A stretch of DNA of 64,000 bases from Mycobacterium basiliense (GTDB taxonomy: Bacteria > Actinomycetota > Actinomycetes > Mycobacteriales > Mycobacteriaceae): assembly GCF_900292015.1 (NCBI RefSeq), contig NZ_LR130759.1:4154001-4218000 (forward strand), given 5' to 3'. Of the stretch, positions 34,492 through 44,400 are shown piece by piece. The stretch's first letter is position 1. The number at the start of each line of letters is the position of its first letter. The notes beneath the pieces are model-generated. The model searched no databases. It saw only the letters and a program-made list of their open reading frames with translations, and was not told the origin of the DNA. The position numbers were made by a program, and so were the translations under genes.

Positions 34492-35208
34492 TCAATTGGC
34501 CCAATAGGCTTGCGCCTTAATGGATTTTTTCGGTATGCCGAAGTCTTCTCGCAGCACCTTGGCAATCGACCGCGTGGTGCGAGCGCTGCAGGCAACCCAA
34601 CCGAAATGGTCACCCGCATCAAACGCCGCCCCACGCACCGCCTCGAGCAGGGCATCACGGTCACCGCTGCGGTCCACCCAGGTGACGTCGGCAGCACGCA
34701 CCACCGGCAGCGACTTGTCGTCGTCGCGGCCCGCCTCCAGAAACACTCGAGCGGGAGTGTCTCCGATAGCCTCGAGCAAGGAGTTGATCGCCGGCAATGA
34801 TGCGGTGTCACCAACGATGACGTAGCCGGTGGGCGCCGGATTCGGGATGGCGAACTTGCTGCCCAGCACCGTCGCTTCAATGGTGTCGCCGGGTTGCGCA
34901 CTACGCGCCCAGTCCGACGCGACACCGTCGTGCAACGCGAATTCGACGTCGAATGTGCCAGCGTCGGGATCGGGGGCGACCAACGTGTACCCACGTTGGT
35001 GCGACTTGTCGCCATCGGCGAACCACATGCGAATCCACATCGTCGGATGCACGGCGTGTTCGCCCAGCATTCCGCCGTCCTCGAAGCTCAACCGCAGGTA
35101 ATGCGTGGTGATCTCGCGTCGGCCGGTCACGGTCAGCCGATAGTCCCCGGCCCTCATGAGTTTCAGCACCGCACCCTGCCAGCCCCGGGATGGCTTGTAC
35201 TCGGTCAT
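34492..35208 (-). CDS. Siderophore-interacting protein (ViuB-like ferric-siderophore reductase)
   Basis: A 238-residue flavoprotein of the SIP family. The FAD domain contains YLRLSF, MWIRMWF and the QRGYTLVAP motif (RxYT), and the C-terminal NAD(P)H domain ends in the typical DDFGIPKKSIKAQAYW. Such proteins reduce ferric siderophores in the cytoplasm and release Fe2+. It is distinct from, though related to, M. tuberculosis ViuB (Rv2895c). A near-consensus IdeR box 33 bases upstream indicates repression by iron. M. tuberculosis, as I recall, has no such gene between Rv1254 and Rv1255c. Confidence 0.92.
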   Translation of the reverse strand: MTEYKPSRGWQGAVLKLMRAGDYRLTVTGRREITTHYLRLSFEDGGMLGEHAVHPTMWIRMWFADGDKSHQRGYTLVAPDPDAGTFDVEFALHDGVASDWARSAQPGDTIEATVLGSKFAIPNPAPTGYVIVGDTASLPAINSLLEAIGDTPARVFLEAGRDDDKSLPVVRAADVTWVDRSGDRDALLEAVRGAAFDAGDHFGWVACSARTTRSIAKVLREDFGIPKKSIKAQAYWAN

Positions 35209-35241
35209 ACCTCGGCACGCCCTTCATCGCCTCTACGTCAA

Positions 35242-35260
35242 TTAGGGCAGGATAACCTAA
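35242..35260 (-). promoter_or_regulatory. IdeR (iron-dependent repressor) box
   Basis: TTAGGGCAGGATAACCTAA matches the established mycobacterial IdeR box TTAGGTTAGGCTAACCTAA at 16 of 19 positions, with both outer half-sites intact. It sits 34-52 bases upstream of the siderophore-interacting gene start and about 10 bases past the acyltransferase-side intergenic start, so it can only sensibly control the former. Confidence 0.85.
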
Positions 35261-35294
35261 GGCAAGCACACGCCCGGCCGGAGATGTCAACTAG

Positions 35295-36434
35295 TCAGGC
35301 ACTGACCCGGGTGAAACGGTGCAGCAGCCAGGCCAACGGGATGGTCAGCAGCATCGTCGCAATGAACAGATTCAGCATCGACCCGGTGTAGACCCGGTAC
35401 CGGACCACATAGACCATGGCGAATTCCATGGTTACCAGGTGAACCAAGAAGATCTCATAGGAGATTTCCCCGAGCCATACCATCGGTCGACTGGCCAGCA
35501 CTCGGGAATACCACCCCTGGTCGCCCAGGGCCAGCGGTGCCACCGCCAGTGTCGCGATCACGGCGTAGAAGCACGCCTTGACCACCGCCTCCGCCAGCGC
35601 CGAGGGCGACGTTGTGGGCGCACCCGCAATGGGTGTGGAGACGATGAAATAGCAGATCACAGCCAGTGGTAGGGCGGCAAACGCATAGCAGCGCACGCCC
35701 ATGGCTTGCAGTACGGTCAGCATCATGCCGCCCAGGAACCAGGCCAGGTAGCTGGGCAGCCACAGGCGAGCGCCGTCGGGAAACCAGGCGACGGTGTGTA
35801 TCAGCACCAGCCACGCCGGGGTAATCACCGACATGCCGATCAGGGCACTCAATATCAGCCTCGGCTGCCAGCGTCGTTGACTGATCAGCACCAGCAGCAA
35901 GTACGCCAAAAATGGGAGCGTGACGTAGAACGCGCCCTCAACCGCCAGGCTCCACATCTGGGTCAGCCCCTGGTGGAGATACGAACCCAGATAGCCGTCG
36001 GTGTAGATCTGCGTCAACGTGAGGTTGCGCACCAGCCCCGCCCAGCTGTGCCCCGGGTTCGGCCCCGCCGTGCGGTAGTGGTAAATCGCATATGCGATCA
36101 ACACGACGACGACATAGGCAGGCATGATGCGCCGGACGCGATGCCACGCGTAGCGGCTCAGTGACGGTGCTGGGCCACCGATGATCGCAGATTGCACCCA
36201 GGGGCGAAACAGCAGGAAACCGGAGAGCACGAAGAAAATCGGAACGCCGATCTCCATCCGGGAAGACACCAGTCCCCAGTAGCCGTGGGTGTATTTGCCG
36301 GTGGTGTATGCCGCGTGCGTGGCGACCACCAGGAGCGCGGCGACCGCGCGGATTCCGGTCAGCGACGCGACTCGGTCCACATGCAAGATCTGCTCGAGGC
36401 CGCCTTGCGCGTCGGTGGCTTCGGGTGCCGTCAT
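35295..36434 (-). CDS. Membrane acyltransferase 3 family protein (Rv1254 orthologue)
   Basis: A 379-residue OafA-type acyltransferase with about 10 membrane helices. It starts SLTGIRAVAALLVVATHAAY, with the conserved His of the acyltransferase 3 family, and continues VGVPIFFVLSGFLLFRPW and RRIMPAYVVVVL. Such enzymes acylate (often acetylate or succinylate) sugars of envelope glycans or glycolipids. The start overlaps the deaD stop by 4 bases (ATGA), so it is translated from the deaD transcript. The acceptor is unknown. Confidence 0.9.
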   Translation of the reverse strand: MTAPEATDAQGGLEQILHVDRVASLTGIRAVAALLVVATHAAYTTGKYTHGYWGLVSSRMEIGVPIFFVLSGFLLFRPWVQSAIIGGPAPSLSRYAWHRVRRIMPAYVVVVLIAYAIYHYRTAGPNPGHSWAGLVRNLTLTQIYTDGYLGSYLHQGLTQMWSLAVEGAFYVTLPFLAYLLLVLISQRRWQPRLILSALIGMSVITPAWLVLIHTVAWFPDGARLWLPSYLAWFLGGMMLTVLQAMGVRCYAFAALPLAVICYFIVSTPIAGAPTTSPSALAEAVVKACFYAVIATLAVAPLALGDQGWYSRVLASRPMVWLGEISYEIFLVHLVTMEFAMVYVVRYRVYTGSMLNLFIATMLLTIPLAWLLHRFTRVSA

Positions 36435-38137
36435 CCGTCGCGTTTCCGGCGTGGTTTGCCGCCGTCGTTGCGACGCGCCTTATCGGACGGCCGGTCCGGC
36501 CTAAGGTCGATCAACACGCCCGAGATCCGAGTGCGCTCCAGCTTCTTGAGTGTGGCGCGAGGCAACTTGGCCGGCAGCTCCACCAGCGAGAAGTCCCCCC
36601 CAATGGTGATGTGGCCGAAATCGCTTCGATGCAGGCCTCCCTCGTTGGCGATCGCACCCACGATTGAACCCGGACCGATCTTGTGCCGCTTGCCAACCGA
36701 GATGCGGTACGTGGTGAAAGCCGGACCGCTTCCCCGTTTTTCCCTATGCTCGCTGCTGGCGCGCTCCCTGCGCTCCTTGCGCCGCTCGGGAGGAGCGTCG
36801 GGGGCCAGCAGGAATGCCTCTCCGTCTCGGGACTGCAACGCCAGCGCGGCGGCTATATCAGCCATCGGGACATTGCGCTCCCGTTCATAGTCCTCCACCA
36901 GCCTGCGGAACAACTCGATCCCCGGGGCCCCGAGCGCGTCGGTGATGGAGTCGGCGAACTTCGCCACCCGCTGGGCATTGACATCCTCGACGGTAGGCAG
37001 CTCGGCCTCGGTGAGCGATTGCCGGGTGGCCTTTTCGATCGCCTTGAGCAGGTGGCGCTCGCGCGGGGAGACGAACAGGAGCGCGTTTCCGGAGCGCCCG
37101 GCCCGCCCGGTACGTCCAATCCGGTGGACGTAGGACTCCGTGTCGTGCGGAATGTCGTAGTTGAGCACATGCGAGATGCGCTCGACATCTAGCCCGCGGG
37201 CCGCCACGTCGGTGGCAACCAGAATGTCGATGCTGCCGTCTCGAAGCGCAGCGATGGTTCGTTCCCGCTGGGCTTGGGGAATGTCGCCGTTGATGGCCGC
37301 CGCCGAAAGCCCGCGAGCACGTAGCCTTTCGGCGACCTCCTCGGTCGCCTGCTTGGTGCGCACGAACACGATCATGGCCTCGAACGGCTCGACCTCGAGG
37401 ACTCGGGTAAGCGCGTCCATCTTGCGCGGACCCGCCACTTGAATGTAGCGCTGCGAAATGTTTTCGGCGGTCGCGGTTTTGGCTTCCGATGCGACTTCCA
37501 GCGGATCGTGCAGATACTTGGTGGTGATCTTCCGGATCGCCGGCGGCATGGTAGCCGAAAACAGGGCAACCTGCTTGTATTCCGGGGTGTCGGACAGGAT
37601 GCGCTCGACATCTTCGGCGAAACCCATGGTGAGCATCTCGTCGGCCTCGTCGAGCACCAAGTAGTCCACCCGTGACAAGTCCAACGTGCCTCGCTCCAGG
37701 TGATCGATGACCCGACCGGGAGTGCCGACCACCACTTGCGCACCGCGCTTCAGCCCGGACAGTTGCACGGCATACGACGACCCGCCATAGATGGGCAGCA
37801 CGTTGAGCCGAGGCAAATGGGCCCCGTACCGGCTGAAGGCCTCCGCCACCTGCAGGGCCAGCTCGCGGGTGGGCGCCAGCACGAGGGCCTGGGTCGCCTT
37901 GTTCGCGATGTCGATTCTGGACAGGATCGGGATCGCGAACGCCGCTGTTTTGCCGGTGCCGGTTTGCGCCAGGCCGACCACGTCAGCGCCGGCCATCAGC
38001 GCCGGAATCGTCGCCTCCTGAATGGCCGTCGGTGACTCGTAGCCGACGTCGGTGAGCGCCCGCAAGACTTTCGGATGAATCTGCAGGTCGGCGAAGGTGC
38101 GTGGGGGCGCCGCAGGCGGGCTGTCCGGGTAGGCCAT
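36431..38137 (-). CDS. deaD: ATP-dependent RNA helicase DeaD (Rv1253 orthologue)
   Basis: About 568 residues from ATG 38137 (MAYPDSPPAAPPRTFADLQIHPKVL); the open frame extends further but into the lprE promoter. The DEAD-box motifs are complete: Q motif GYESPTAIQEATIPALM, AQTGTGKT, VLDEADEML, SAT, and HRIGRTGRAGRSG. The C-terminal region has a basic Arg/Lys stretch and a DbpA-type RNA-binding domain (YRISVGKRHKIGPGSIVGAIANEGGL), as in DeaD/CsdA. It unwinds RNA in ribosome assembly and mRNA turnover, particularly in the cold. It is followed by the overlapping acyltransferase gene. Confidence 0.94.
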   Translation of the reverse strand: MAYPDSPPAAPPRTFADLQIHPKVLRALTDVGYESPTAIQEATIPALMAGADVVGLAQTGTGKTAAFAIPILSRIDIANKATQALVLAPTRELALQVAEAFSRYGAHLPRLNVLPIYGGSSYAVQLSGLKRGAQVVVGTPGRVIDHLERGTLDLSRVDYLVLDEADEMLTMGFAEDVERILSDTPEYKQVALFSATMPPAIRKITTKYLHDPLEVASEAKTATAENISQRYIQVAGPRKMDALTRVLEVEPFEAMIVFVRTKQATEEVAERLRARGLSAAAINGDIPQAQRERTIAALRDGSIDILVATDVAARGLDVERISHVLNYDIPHDTESYVHRIGRTGRAGRSGNALLFVSPRERHLLKAIEKATRQSLTEAELPTVEDVNAQRVAKFADSITDALGAPGIELFRRLVEDYERERNVPMADIAAALALQSRDGEAFLLAPDAPPERRKERRERASSEHREKRGSGPAFTTYRISVGKRHKIGPGSIVGAIANEGGLHRSDFGHITIGGDFSLVELPAKLPRATLKKLERTRISGVLIDLRPDRPSDKARRNDGGKPRRKRDG

Positions 38138-38305
38138 TAGAAGATGCAGTGTAATGGTGGTCGGTGCCGCGGCGGTGATTGGCGCGAGGGTAAGGCCACG
38201 GCGACGTACGGTCAGGAAACTCGCTGTGGCGTTACGCTCGGCGAAACACACCCGCGCGGCCACGCCTGCCGCACCTGCGGGACCGATGACGGTACGGTGC
38301 GCGGT

Positions 38306-38908
38306 GTGTGGTCGCTTCCGTGCCCTACCGCGCCCCTGGCCGGCGTCGCGGTTGCAGTGCTCGCCGCGACGTTGACCGGCTGCGGCTCGGGAGACTCCAC
38401 CGTCGCGAAAACGCCGCAGGCCCCGACCACGACTTCCGCCGCCGCGCACTCCGAGCCTGCGGATGCAACCAACCCACCGCCCGCCACGGCTGCCCCACCC
38501 AGCAGCAGTGCCGCACCAGCCGACCCATGCGCGGTCAATCTCACCTCGCCCACGATCGCCAAAGTCGTCTCCGAACTACCCCGTGATCCACGAAGTGAAC
38601 AGCCGTGGAGCCCCGAGCCGCTGGCCGGCAACTACAACGAATGCGCCCAGCTGTCGGCGGTGGTGATCAAGGCCAATACGAACGCTGGCAACCCAACCAC
38701 CCGGGCGGTGCTGTTCCATCTCGGCAAGTTCATTCCGCAAGGGGTGCCCGATACCTATGGGTTCAGCGGGATCGACACCTCGCAATGCACGGGCGACACG
38801 GTGGCGCTGACCTACGCGGGCGGTATCAGTGGGTTGAGCAGCGTGGTGAAGTTTCGCTGGAACGGCACCGGTGTCGAGCTGATCAGCAATGCCGCGGGCG
38901 GCCGATAA
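38306..38908 (+). CDS. lprE: Lipoprotein LprE (Rv1252c orthologue)
   Basis: About 200 residues from GTG 38306, which puts the hydrophobic signal (PLAGVAVAVLAATL) at the N-terminus and the lipobox LTGC 26 residues in. A Thr/Ala/Pro-rich linker follows (APTTTSAAAHSEPADATNPPP). The folded part is of the DUF3558-like type with cysteines at DPCAVNL, NECAQLS and SQCTGD. M. tuberculosis LprE has been linked to suppression of macrophage autophagy and TLR2 signalling. It is divergent from deaD. Confidence 0.88.
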   Translation: MWSLPCPTAPLAGVAVAVLAATLTGCGSGDSTVAKTPQAPTTTSAAAHSEPADATNPPPATAAPPSSSAAPADPCAVNLTSPTIAKVVSELPRDPRSEQPWSPEPLAGNYNECAQLSAVVIKANTNAGNPTTRAVLFHLGKFIPQGVPDTYGFSGIDTSQCTGDTVALTYAGGISGLSSVVKFRWNGTGVELISNAAGGR

Positions 38909-38994
38909 GGCCTCCCGGCATTGGCCTCGCCGGACCGACCCCGCTGTGCCCCAGCCCCCGCATCGGGTCGGACCCCTGACCTAGAGTTGGTGCC

Positions 38995-41900
38995 GTGTTT
39001 GTCGCCGACGACACCACGTTCTGCAGCGCCTCGGACCTAGCGGTCGCAGCCCGATGCGAGTACGCCCTGCTTAGGCATTTCGACGCGAAACTGGGCCGGG
39101 GTCCCGACGTTCCCGCCGATGACGAACTACTCGCACGAACCGCGGTCCTCGGCAGCGAACACGAACGACGCAGGCTCGACCGGTTGCGCCACCAATTCGG
39201 CGACGCAGTCGCGGTTATCGGCCGTCCGGCCTTCACGTTGGCCGGCCTGACGGCCGCCGCCGAGGCCACCCAGGCCGCGATCGCCAATCGCGCCCCGGTG
39301 GTGTATCAGGCCGCGATGGTCGACGGTGGTTTCGTCGGGTTTGCCGACTTCCTCATCCGCGAAGGTGACCGCTATCGGGTCGCCGACACCAAGCTGGCCC
39401 GCTCACCGAAGGTCACCGCGCTGCTACAGCTCGCGGCCTACGCGGACATGTTGGCCAGCTCGGGGGTATCGGTAGCCCCGGAGGTCGAATTGGAGCTAGG
39501 CGACGGCACGGTCGCGCACTACCGGGTCGGTGACCTCATTCCGGTGTATCGATCCCAACGCGCGGCACTGCAGCGACTGCTCGCCGCACACCATGCCGCT
39601 GGCGCCGCGGTACGCTGGGACGACGAGCTGGTGCGGGCATGCTTCCGCTGCCCGCTGTGCATCGAACAGTTGCGCGCCGGCGACGATCTGCTGCTCGTCG
39701 CCGGTATGCGAGTGACCCAACGCGAAAAGCTGCTGGATGTGGGCATTACCACGGTCAGCGAACTGGCCAACTACACGGGGCAGGTGCCCGAGTTAGCGCC
39801 TGCCGCACTGAGCAAGCTATGCGCACAAGCCAAACTGCAAGTGTGCCAGCGTAGTACGGATATTCCGCAGTACGAGATCGTCGACCCGCAACCCTTGGCG
39901 CTGTTGCCTGAGCCAAACGCCGGAGACCTGTTCTTCGACTTCGAGGGCGATCCGCTGTGGACGGCCGACGGCCGCGAATGGGGGCTGGAATACCTGTTCG
40001 GCGTGCTGGAAGCGGGGCCTAAGGGCGCCTTCCGCCCGCTGTGGGCGCACAACCGGGAAGACGAGCGTCAGGCGCTGGCGGACTTCCTGGCCATGGTGGC
40101 CAAGCGCCGCAAGCGCTACCCTCACATGCACATCTACCACTACGCGCCGTATGAGAAGACCGCGCTACTGCGACTCGCCGGACGTTACGGAGTCGGCGAG
40201 GACGACGTCGACAACCTATTGCGCAACGGAATCTTAGTAGATCTATACCCGTTGGTGCGCAAGAGCATTCGGGTTGGCGCGGAATCCTTCAGTTTGAAAG
40301 CACTCGAGCCGCTCTACATGGACAGCCAATTGCGATCCGGTGATGTCACCACCGCCACGGACTCGATCACCGGCTACGCGCGGTATTGCCAACTGCGCGC
40401 CGAGGGCCGCACCGACGAGGCCGCCGTCGTCCTCAAGGAAATCGAGGACTACAACCAATACGACTGCCGATCGACTCGGGCATTGCGCGACTGGCTACTA
40501 ATGCGCGCTTGGGAATCCAGCGTTACACCGATCGGCGTCCAACCCGTTGCAAACCGCGACATGATCGAAGACCATGACTGGCTGACCACCACGTTGTCGA
40601 ACTTCGCCGGCGACGCCGCGGCCGACGACCGCACACCGGAACAGGCCGCGGTCGCCCTGCTGGCAGCTGCGCGCGGCTATCATCGCCGCGAGGACAAGCC
40701 GTTCTGGTGGGCTCACTTCGACCGGCTCAACTATCCAGTCGACGAATGGTCAGACAACGCAGACGTTTTCGTCGTCGACAACGCCTCGGTCTCCGTCGCG
40801 TGGCACACGCCGCCCCGAGCGCGCAAACCTCAGCGGCGGGTGCGTCTGACCGGCGGGCTTGCCCGTGGCGACCTCAAGACGAGCGTGTTCGCTCTCTACG
40901 ACCCGCCAGCTCCCCCGGGCATGGCCGACGACCCCGATCGTCGGGCGGCAGGCCACGCCGAAATCATCGAAGTCGACGATGCCAGTCTGCCCACCGAAGT
41001 GCTGATCCGCGAGCGAGCCGGCAAGCACGGCAACGTATTTCATCAGCTTCCGTTCGCGCTCACCCCCGGGCCACCGGTGCCGACGGCCGCCCTGCGAGCT
41101 TCGATCGAGGCCACCGCCACCGCCGCGGCCGCCGCGCTGCCCGAACTTCCCCGTTGCGCGCTGATCGACCTGTTGTTACGCCGGCCGCCGCGCACCCACG
41201 GTGTCGCCGCGCTCCCCCGGAGCGCCGACACCGTCACGGACATCACTGCAGCGGTGCTCAACCTGGACTCCTCCTACCTGGCCGTGCACGGACCTCCGGG
41301 GACAGGCAAGACACACACCGGCGCCAAGGTGATCACGCGATTGGTCACCGAGCATTCCTGGCGCGTGGGCGTTGTGGCTCAGTCACACGCCACGGTGGAA
41401 AACCTACTGGAATGTGTGGTCGACGCGGGGCTAGATCCCGCGCGCGTCGCCAAGAGGCCCTGTGACCACCGCGCTACCCGCTGGCAACGGATCGATGCCG
41501 CAGAGTACGCCGCATTCATCGCCGATCACCACGGGTGTGTGATCGGCGGTACCGCCTGGGATTTCGCCAATACTGGTCGTGTACCCGCGGACAGTTTGGA
41601 TCTGCTGGTGATCGACGAGGCCGGCCAATTCTGTCTGGCCAACACGATTGCTGTGGCACCGGCGGCCGCAAATCTGTTGCTGCTTGGCGACCCCCAGCAG
41701 CTGCCCCAGGTGAGCCAGGGCACCCACCCCGAACCCGTCGATGCGTCCGCGCTGGACTGGCTGCTCGACGGCAAGCGCACGCTGCCGGATGAGCGGGGCT
41801 ATTTTCTGGACCGCTCGTATCGAATGCATCCGACGGTTTGCGCGGCCGTGTCGACGCTGTCATACGAGGGCAGATTGCAGTCTCACGCGGAGTGCACCGC

Positions 41901-42405
41901 CGCGCGCCGCGTTGCCGGGCACCAACCGGGAGTCCAGGTAGTTTCGGTTCGTCACCAAGGCAATTCGATCGAAAGCCCCGAGGAAGCCGAGGCGATAGTC
42001 GTCGAGATCCGAGAGCTTCTCGGCCGATCCTGGACCGATGAGCACGGCACCCGGCCATTGGTCGGCGCCGATGTGCTGGTGCTGGCACCGTATAACGCCC
42101 AGGTGGAACTTATTCGGCAGCGGCTGGCCACCGCCGGATTGCGCGAAGTTCGGGTCGGCACAGTGGATAAGTTTCAGGGCGCGCAGGCACCAGTCGTCTT
42201 TGTTTCCATGACGGCCTCCTCAGTCGACGAGGTGCCGCGCGGAATCTCGTTCCTGCTCAACAGAAATCGCCTCAACGTTGCCATCAGTCGCGCACAGTAT
42301 GCAGCGGTGATCGTGCGCTCGGAGCTGCTGACCCACTACCTGCCCAGCACACCGGCCGGTCTGGTGGATTTGGGCGCGTTCTTGGCGCTGACCGAGCGCG
42401 ACTGA
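38995..42405 (+). CDS. TM0106-type RecB-like nuclease fused to SF1 helicase (Rv1251c orthologue)
   Basis: A 1136-residue protein. The N-terminal half has RecB-family nuclease elements (FVADDTTFCSASDLAVAARCEYALL; VYQAAMVDGGFVGFADFLIREGDRYRVADTKLARSPK), a cysteine set RACFRCPLCIEQL that may hold a metal or Fe-S cluster, and an RNase H-like stretch FFDFEGDPLW. The C-terminal half is an SF1 helicase (AAA_11/AAA_12): Walker A GPPGTGKT near residue 765, Walker B LLVIDEAGQF near 874, motif VGTVDKFQGAQAPVV and LLNRNRLNVAISRA. It should act in DNA or RNA processing; the precise role is unknown. It starts with GTG and ends 8 bases from the convergent exporter gene. Confidence 0.92.
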   Translation: MFVADDTTFCSASDLAVAARCEYALLRHFDAKLGRGPDVPADDELLARTAVLGSEHERRRLDRLRHQFGDAVAVIGRPAFTLAGLTAAAEATQAAIANRAPVVYQAAMVDGGFVGFADFLIREGDRYRVADTKLARSPKVTALLQLAAYADMLASSGVSVAPEVELELGDGTVAHYRVGDLIPVYRSQRAALQRLLAAHHAAGAAVRWDDELVRACFRCPLCIEQLRAGDDLLLVAGMRVTQREKLLDVGITTVSELANYTGQVPELAPAALSKLCAQAKLQVCQRSTDIPQYEIVDPQPLALLPEPNAGDLFFDFEGDPLWTADGREWGLEYLFGVLEAGPKGAFRPLWAHNREDERQALADFLAMVAKRRKRYPHMHIYHYAPYEKTALLRLAGRYGVGEDDVDNLLRNGILVDLYPLVRKSIRVGAESFSLKALEPLYMDSQLRSGDVTTATDSITGYARYCQLRAEGRTDEAAVVLKEIEDYNQYDCRSTRALRDWLLMRAWESSVTPIGVQPVANRDMIEDHDWLTTTLSNFAGDAAADDRTPEQAAVALLAAARGYHRREDKPFWWAHFDRLNYPVDEWSDNADVFVVDNASVSVAWHTPPRARKPQRRVRLTGGLARGDLKTSVFALYDPPAPPGMADDPDRRAAGHAEIIEVDDASLPTEVLIRERAGKHGNVFHQLPFALTPGPPVPTAALRASIEATATAAAAALPELPRCALIDLLLRRPPRTHGVAALPRSADTVTDITAAVLNLDSSYLAVHGPPGTGKTHTGAKVITRLVTEHSWRVGVVAQSHATVENLLECVVDAGLDPARVAKRPCDHRATRWQRIDAAEYAAFIADHHGCVIGGTAWDFANTGRVPADSLDLLVIDEAGQFCLANTIAVAPAAANLLLLGDPQQLPQVSQGTHPEPVDASALDWLLDGKRTLPDERGYFLDRSYRMHPTVCAAVSTLSYEGRLQSHAECTAARRVAGHQPGVQVVSVRHQGNSIESPEEAEAIVVEIRELLGRSWTDEHGTRPLVGADVLVLAPYNAQVELIRQRLATAGLREVRVGTVDKFQGAQAPVVFVSMTASSVDEVPRGISFLLNRNRLNVAISRAQYAAVIVRSELLTHYLPSTPAGLVDLGAFLALTERD

Positions 42406-42413
42406 CGGCCGCA

Positions 42414-44243
42414 TTAGCCACACGAATGCCGACGGTGACTGGCGGTGTCATCCGATTCAGGATGCCGACCAGCAATCGAACGGAATCGCTGCTCGTCGTT
42501 GCAATGGGCACCGTTGTGCACCGCGCCACTCGGTCCGGCCTGCGACACGAAGTCGGGCAGCCTGCTGTGCTCGGCATCAAGGGGCTCGTGAGTCCATGCC
42601 TCGGCTGCTGCCGCGCGCGGTCGCCGAGGTCCGGTGCCCACCCGTCGGTTGTCGCTTTCAGCCGTCGGTCCGGCGTCTGGCTCCCGCACAAGGATGTACT
42701 CCAGGTAGTCATCATCATCGTCGTAGCCATAGTCGCCATAGTCGCTGTGGTCGGCGCCCGCTGCCACAGACCGGCCAGCAGCCACCAGAAACAAGGCGGC
42801 CACAATCCCTAACAAGGCGACAAATGCGGGCAGCAGCAGCGACTGCGACATCGCCGCGGAGAACGGCGCGCGCACCAACCCAGGCAGTTGCAGTCCGGCT
42901 CCTTCGACGCTGATTTCGGTTGCTCCGCCGGGCGGCGGCGGCATCACCGCACCGATCCGCGACGTCATGAACGCCGCCATGCTTGCGCTGCCCAGCACCG
43001 CCCCGAGCTGACGGGTGGCGTTGTAGACGCCAGAACCCGCACCGGCCTGATCGGGCGGCAGGTAACGGGTGGCGGTGGCAGCCAGCGGCGACCACACGAA
43101 CGCCATCCCGACACCTACCAGACCGAACGGCAACACCAACCGCCAAACGGGCGTATCCGGTGACATCTCAATCGAAAGCCATGTCATCGACACCGTCAGT
43201 GCCGAGAAGCCGAAACCCAGCACAGGCACCGGGTGGACCCGGTCGACGATGATGCCGACCAGCGGGGCAAGCGCACCGCTGGTGACCGCCATCGGCGCGA
43301 TCAACAGCGCCGCGCGAGTGGGCGACAGCCCGTACGCCGACTGCGCATAAAACGTCAGCGGCAACATCATCGCTGTGGTCGCGAACGCGGTAATGGCCAC
43401 CCCGATGCTGCACAAGCTGAAGTCCCGATCCCGAAATATTTTCAGGGGAATCAGCGGCGCCCGCTGGTTGACCGACTGCCAGTAGATGAACATCGCCATG
43501 CACCCCACGCCGGCCACCAGGATCGCCCAAATCCAGGGTGCCCACCCGGCGGACTGACCCTCCTGCAGCCCAAAAACCAACAGGAACATGCCCGCCCCGG
43601 ACACTGCGACACCGAACAGGTCGAACCGCTGCTCCGCAACCGGAAGAACCGGGACCAGCCAGGCGGCGAGCGCCAGGCCGATCACGCCGATGGGGATATT
43701 GACAAAAAAGATCCATTCCCAACCCAGCCAATCCACCAGCACCCCGCCGATTAGCGGCCCGACCAGGCTGGCAACACCGGCAGCGGTTCCCCACACACTC
43801 AGCGCGGCACCGCGGCGGTCGATGCTGAAGGTGCGGGTGATGGTGGACAAAGTTTGCGGGGTGAGTATCCCCGCCCCGACGCCTTGCACCGCACGAGCCG
43901 CGATGAGCATGGCGGCGGTGCCCGACAAACCACACCACATCGACGCGACCGTGAACACCACCAGACCGAACAGATAAAGGTTTTTCGGCCCGAACCGGTC
44001 GCCAAGCCGGCCGGCCACCAGTAGCACGACGGCATAGCCCAGCAGGTATGCGCTGGTCACCCAGATGACCTGGGCATAGCCGACATGCAACGCGGCCATG
44101 ATGGTCGGGTTGGCGATCGAGACGATGGTCGAGTCGAGCATGATCATGAAGAAGCCGATCATCATTGCCCACAGCGCGTTCCACGGGTTGGCGGTGTGGG
44201 CGGTATGACTGCCGCCCAGCACCCGGCTCGTCGCCGTCCCCAT
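42414..44243 (-). CDS. DHA2-type drug exporter, major facilitator family (Rv1250 orthologue)
   Basis: A 609-residue exporter with about 14 membrane helices ([66 protein letters not shown]) of the EmrB/QacA drug:H+ antiporter group. After the last helix comes a cytoplasmic tail of about 110 residues that starts with an acidic run ([19 protein letters not shown]) and is then rich in charged residues and His. The substrate is unknown; the family exports cationic drugs or lipids. It is divergent from the Rv1249c-like gene, with 157 bases between. Confidence 0.92.
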   Translation of the reverse strand: MGTATSRVLGGSHTAHTANPWNALWAMMIGFFMIMLDSTIVSIANPTIMAALHVGYAQVIWVTSAYLLGYAVVLLVAGRLGDRFGPKNLYLFGLVVFTVASMWCGLSGTAAMLIAARAVQGVGAGILTPQTLSTITRTFSIDRRGAALSVWGTAAGVASLVGPLIGGVLVDWLGWEWIFFVNIPIGVIGLALAAWLVPVLPVAEQRFDLFGVAVSGAGMFLLVFGLQEGQSAGWAPWIWAILVAGVGCMAMFIYWQSVNQRAPLIPLKIFRDRDFSLCSIGVAITAFATTAMMLPLTFYAQSAYGLSPTRAALLIAPMAVTSGALAPLVGIIVDRVHPVPVLGFGFSALTVSMTWLSIEMSPDTPVWRLVLPFGLVGVGMAFVWSPLAATATRYLPPDQAGAGSGVYNATRQLGAVLGSASMAAFMTSRIGAVMPPPPGGATEISVEGAGLQLPGLVRAPFSAAMSQSLLLPAFVALLGIVAALFLVAAGRSVAAGADHSDYGDYGYDDDDDYLEYILVREPDAGPTAESDNRRVGTGPRRPRAAAAEAWTHEPLDAEHSRLPDFVSQAGPSGAVHNGAHCNDEQRFRSIAGRHPESDDTASHRRHSCG

Positions 44244-44400
44244 TTACGCACCTCGTTTCGCTCCGCGGTCCAGCGTGCATTATTCCGCCTGAATCCAACA
44301 GCTGCGATGCTCGTGCGCACCCGCACGCAGGGACCCACTGGGGCCTCGACCCGGCACACGGGCGCTAGCCTGAAGGGAGGCCGTTCTCAAGAGAGGCAAC

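Noticed and set aside
35242-35260. IdeR box as control element for the acyltransferase gene
   Set aside because: The acyltransferase gene ends, rather than starts, near this site; only the siderophore-interacting gene begins here.
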